From NCBI GenBank assembly GCA_022453515.1, contig JAJNNY010000004.1:806001-870000 (forward strand): DNA of 64,000 nucleotides. The letters run 5' to 3'. Source of the stretch: Astrocystis sublimbata. Its lineage: Eukaryota; Ascomycota; Sordariomycetes; Xylariales; Xylariaceae. Numbering within the stretch: the stretch's first letter is position 1; the number at the start of each line of letters is the position of its first letter. The notes under the pieces are model-generated. The model ran no database searches. It worked only from the letters and a program-made list of their open reading frames with translations, and had not been told where the DNA came from. Positions 61,171 through 64,000 of this stretch are shown here, in pieces. A program made the position numbers and the translations under genes.

Positions 61171-62273
61171 TCATTCCTGGGCCACGACGGGGACGACGAC
61201 GTTCCTCCACAACGTCGTCGTCTCCTCATCCGTGCTGCTCGTCCACTCCTTCTCGACTTCGGCGTACTCGTCCCACCAGAGCTTGTGTGTGCTCTCGATG
61301 CGGTCGTTGTTGTAGGTCCGGCTCTTCCAGGGCTTGTTCAGAATGTAGTGCAGGACCTTGACGTCCTCGTCCTTCCACAGGGAGGCGTGGCAGTCGCGCA
61401 TGGGCTTCAGCGCATTGTAGGCGTATGGCAGCGGCTTCCACCTGCCCCGGTAGACAATGGCTAGGAGATCCTGGTCGAAGAAGAGCATTTTCGGGACGTC
61501 GGGGTGGGTGTTCATGGCGTGGATGAGAGCATCGTATGACTCTTTGGATGGCTGGAGCACGACGGTGCCGCTGTTGAGGAGATGGTGGTTGTTGGGGCAT
61601 GACTCTGTGATGGGAGCCGGCTCGCCAGTCTCCTGGTTCGCCGCGGTGAAGGCGCAGTTCTCGGGAACCCTTTGTTGCATGGCTCGTCAGTCGGGTGTGT
61701 CCAGAAGGAGGAATTGGGAAGCGGAGGTGATTGGGAAAGCTTACCAATCCTTGCTGTAGTGGGCAAGCTTGCGCGGGTTGCAAGTGCAAGCGTGGGTGCT
61801 GGCAATGTAACCATCAGGAAGCTCACACTCCATCATGTAGTCGATATTCTGAAGGATGATCTGGTCACTGTCGAGGAGCACGACACGCTACAGATGAAAA
61901 GGGCATCAGCACCAGGCCGTGATATTGCAGACAGCTTTGAAGTGTTGGGATGAAGTACCTCGTACTCGGTAAAGGACCAAGGCGCCAGCTTCTCCCAAGT
62001 GCCGCGGTTGACCTTGCCGTCGCGGGGCGCAGGCTCGATCTTGTCGACGACAATGGTGGGGATGCCAGCGGCGACAAAGGCGCGCATGTATTCCTCATCC
62101 TTCTCGACGTCGCGTGTAACCATGACCTTGAGCTGGTACTTGCTGCGCCATTTGCGCAACGAGTGGTCCAGCACCAGCAGGCCACCGAAATATCCGCGGT
62201 TGGTGAGCAGTGTTGTCCATATCTTGGTGGGGTCGTACTGCCCCTCGCCGTTCGTGGAGGACGTCGTCGCCAT
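61171..62273 (-). CDS. Glycosyltransferase family 8 (glycogenin/galactinol synthase-like)
   Basis: A retaining glycosyltransferase of the GT8 group, with a nucleotide-sugar-binding GT-A fold. Exons 62273-61959, 61887-61745 and 61669-61171 total 957 nt (318 aa). The N-terminal TNRGYFGGLLVLDHSLRK is the typical start of the fold. The metal-binding DxD motif is in VVLLDSDQIILQNID at the beginning of exon 2. Exon 3 has the family's LNSGTVVLQPSKESYD, FFDQDLLAIVYRGRW with the second acidic site, LPYAYNALKPM and KVLHYILNKPW with the conserved HY. No signal peptide is evident, so it is probably cytosolic. Glycogenin itself is usually longer with a C-terminal glycogen-synthase-binding tail, absent here, so the acceptor is unknown. 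Confidence 0.9.
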
Positions 62274-63812
62274 GCTGACTGTTACAAGTATACAAGATTG
62301 TCGTGACCACAAGTGAGTTCAGGGATCAATAAAAGGAGAAATACTCCAGAAGCTCAAATATAGGCTTCTCCTGGAATGTAGGTTATATATATATCGGGGT
62401 AATGAATAAAAATCCTTAGAAACACAGCAAGAAGCAGTAAAATTCACAGAGATGGATAATGTGCAGACAGCATGGGATTTTGTTCAGCTAGCCCAGATTC
62501 CGATCCATTCGCGTAACACGATTAGGCATGTCCCTTGCGTTAGTTTACCATCGGCCCTTTTTAACCCTTTTTTGCTTCTTCGTGGAAGCTGAGATGCCGG
62601 TGCCGCCGGCTTGGTTCGTGCTGCCGCATGTCTTGAAGTCCCCCAGGTTAGGCTAATTCCAGGCAAGGTACATGCAAGTGTATACTTATCAGCTGTTGAC
62701 GCCATCGACTAGCGAGCTATCTTACCCACTCACCCACCAAGAGCCATAAAGAGCCACCATACGACTTGCAACGTGCACTTTGGCGCGATAACTGTTGGGT
62801 TTGGTCATGGCCCTAGCGGCGCGCGGGAAGGGAAGCATCGGGACAACCCCAACCCCCGCAAGTGAGATAGATGGGCGTTTGCTCGTCTCCGTTTCCGATA
62901 GGCTTTCTAGGCTGTGACTCGTCTGATACTGGCCGCGAGAGGCCGGGTTCGCAGAGGAACACTTATGGAGGGGTTGTATAATATGACATCGATGCCATTG
63001 TTGGAGGGGTCGAGCAATCCTAGTACGCAGAGAGACGGACAGACAGATGGAAGTGCTCTTCTTTCACCATTTTACCGAGTATAAAGCGAAATTCCAGGCT
63101 TGCGCAATGTGAGCAAATGGGATGAAAAATAGTTGATCAAACTGGTGAGCGGTCGGCCATCGACACATAGCATCCAGGTTCTTGGCATGCTTGGGTTCTG
63201 TGCTGGGTGAGCATGTACAGAATAGCATGCGGGGACGTAGATCCCGCCCATGTCCTGAGGTGTTCGTTTCTGGTTCGTGCCGGGTCTTGCCGAGCGAAGC
63301 TGGCGTAGGTAGTGAGCGTGGCGAGCGTGGTTCAATGCTGTAGAACCAGCATGGAAGGCAACCCAGCTGATCCTGCACTCTCCCCCCACTACAAAGATAA
63401 AGCTCCAATCGATAAGATAAGCTTTTGCTCACCCTGGCGAGCTACCTAGGTAGGCGAGCCAGGGAAAGTGATGCCAAGAACATGGTCAGTACAAGGCAAA
63501 CTTCCAAACCTTCGAAACCCTCGGAAATCGACTATCATCAATGCATCAGAGACTTAAATCCGGAGTTTGATCAGAGAAACATGTTGCTTTAGTCGCTGCA
63601 TCATTACCAGCATCGATACCTCGTACAATCCTTTCTCCAAAGCGGAAACTTCAGCATCATACTTTTTACTATCCCTCGTTCGTAGATTTTGGTCGAATCT
63701 GAGAAGCCTGCATTTTCAGTTTGGGAGATGAAAACACATCCTTACTGAGACCTTCCGTCACAGGTCGCGATCCCGATCATTCTCTACTACGCGTCGCGCT
63801 CGGTCACCGAAC
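62274..63812. other. Intergenic, divergent promoters
   Basis: About 1.5 kb between the GT8 gene and the BCD1 gene, transcribed away from each other. TATATATATC near 62386-62395 could be a TATA-like tract. A TACCTAGGTA palindrome lies at 63443-63452. Overlapping minus-strand frames at 63064-63432 have no domain. Confidence 0.5.
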
Positions 63813-64000
63813 ATGGCGGATCCGTTGCTTACTTCCCTCTGTACCATTTGTCGCATTCAAGAACCCAAATACAAATGCCCGCGATGCCAAGCCCGAACTT
63901 GCTCGCTGCCATGCGTCAAGAAACACAAGATGTGGTCCTCGTGCAACGGCGAACGCGATCCTACCGTCTATGTCGGACTCGACAGGCTCAAGACCGATGC
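63813..64000 (+). CDS. BCD1: Box C/D snoRNP assembly protein BCD1 (HIT zinc finger), partial
   Basis: The first 62 codons of a HIT-type zinc-finger protein, cut by the window end. Residues about 10-45 hold the finger: LCTICRIQEPKYKCPRCQ with two CxxC pairs, then TCSLPCVKKHKMWSSC supplying the second set of Cys/His ligands. The NGERDPTVYVGLD continuation is characteristic of BCD1/ZNHIT6, the nuclear factor that stabilises box C/D snoRNAs, rather than of Hit1/ZNHIT3. The ATG at 63813 is the only reasonable start before the finger. Confidence 0.92.
   Translation, partial: MADPLLTSLCTICRIQEPKYKCPRCQARTCSLPCVKKHKMWSSCNGERDPTVYVGLDRLKTD

Overview
The window is nuclear DNA of a filamentous ascomycete, most likely a Sordariomycete. 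Genes carry short GT...AG introns with TACTAAC or CTAAC branch points. The proteins include fungus-specific families (Zn2Cys6 regulator, fungal rhodopsin-domain membrane protein, CorA-like protein) next to conserved housekeeping genes. I saw no rRNA, tRNA, CRISPR array, recognisable transposon protein, or polyketide/peptide synthase. Exon boundaries were assigned by hand from splice sites and reading-frame closure. In every spliced, complete model the exon lengths sum to a multiple of three.

Layout. 1-0.2 kb: 3' end of an unrecognised gene. 1.2-2.5 kb (+): rhodopsin-domain membrane protein. 3.1-7.35 kb (+): divergent homoaconitase-family enzyme with 21 exons. 8.3-10.3 kb (+): MFS sugar transporter. 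11.0-14.1 kb (+): CorA-like transporter. 14.9-17.7 kb (-): Zn2Cys6 transcription factor. 18.9-19.3 kb (+): 136-aa protein of unknown function. 20.4-20.8 kb (-): ATX1 copper chaperone. 22.0-24.2 kb (-): TCF25/Rqc1. 25.3-26.9 kb (+): polytopic membrane protein of unknown function. 26.9-46.9 kb: a gene desert of about 20 kb containing a GC-rich island and an imperfect hairpin. 46.9-47.9 kb (+): ARPC5. 47.9-51.2 kb: gene-poor. 51.2-52.4 kb (-): NDUFAF5-type methyltransferase. 53.3-56.7 kb (+): AP-2 alpha. 57.5-58.8 kb (+): single-pass membrane protein. 59.7-60.9 kb (+): PLP homeostasis protein. 61.2-62.3 kb (-): GT8 glycosyltransferase. 63.8 kb-end (+): BCD1 HIT-finger protein, cut by the window edge.

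The most remarkable feature is inside the homoaconitase-like gene. At least six of its 20 introns are recognisably copies of one another. They share a 5' block, a central inverted repeat able to form a hairpin, and a branch-point/3' block. This is the signature of introner-like elements, i.e. introns that multiply as mobile units. Two lie so close together that only a 5-nt exon remains between them, and still the enzyme reads through in frame with its iron-sulfur ligands intact. I saw no copy of this intron family elsewhere in the window.

The left arm (rhodopsin-like protein, homoaconitase-like enzyme, sugar transporter, CorA-like protein, Zn2Cys6 regulator) could be a small co-regulated metabolic neighbourhood, but this is inference from proximity only. 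The right arm is ordinary conserved housekeeping content.
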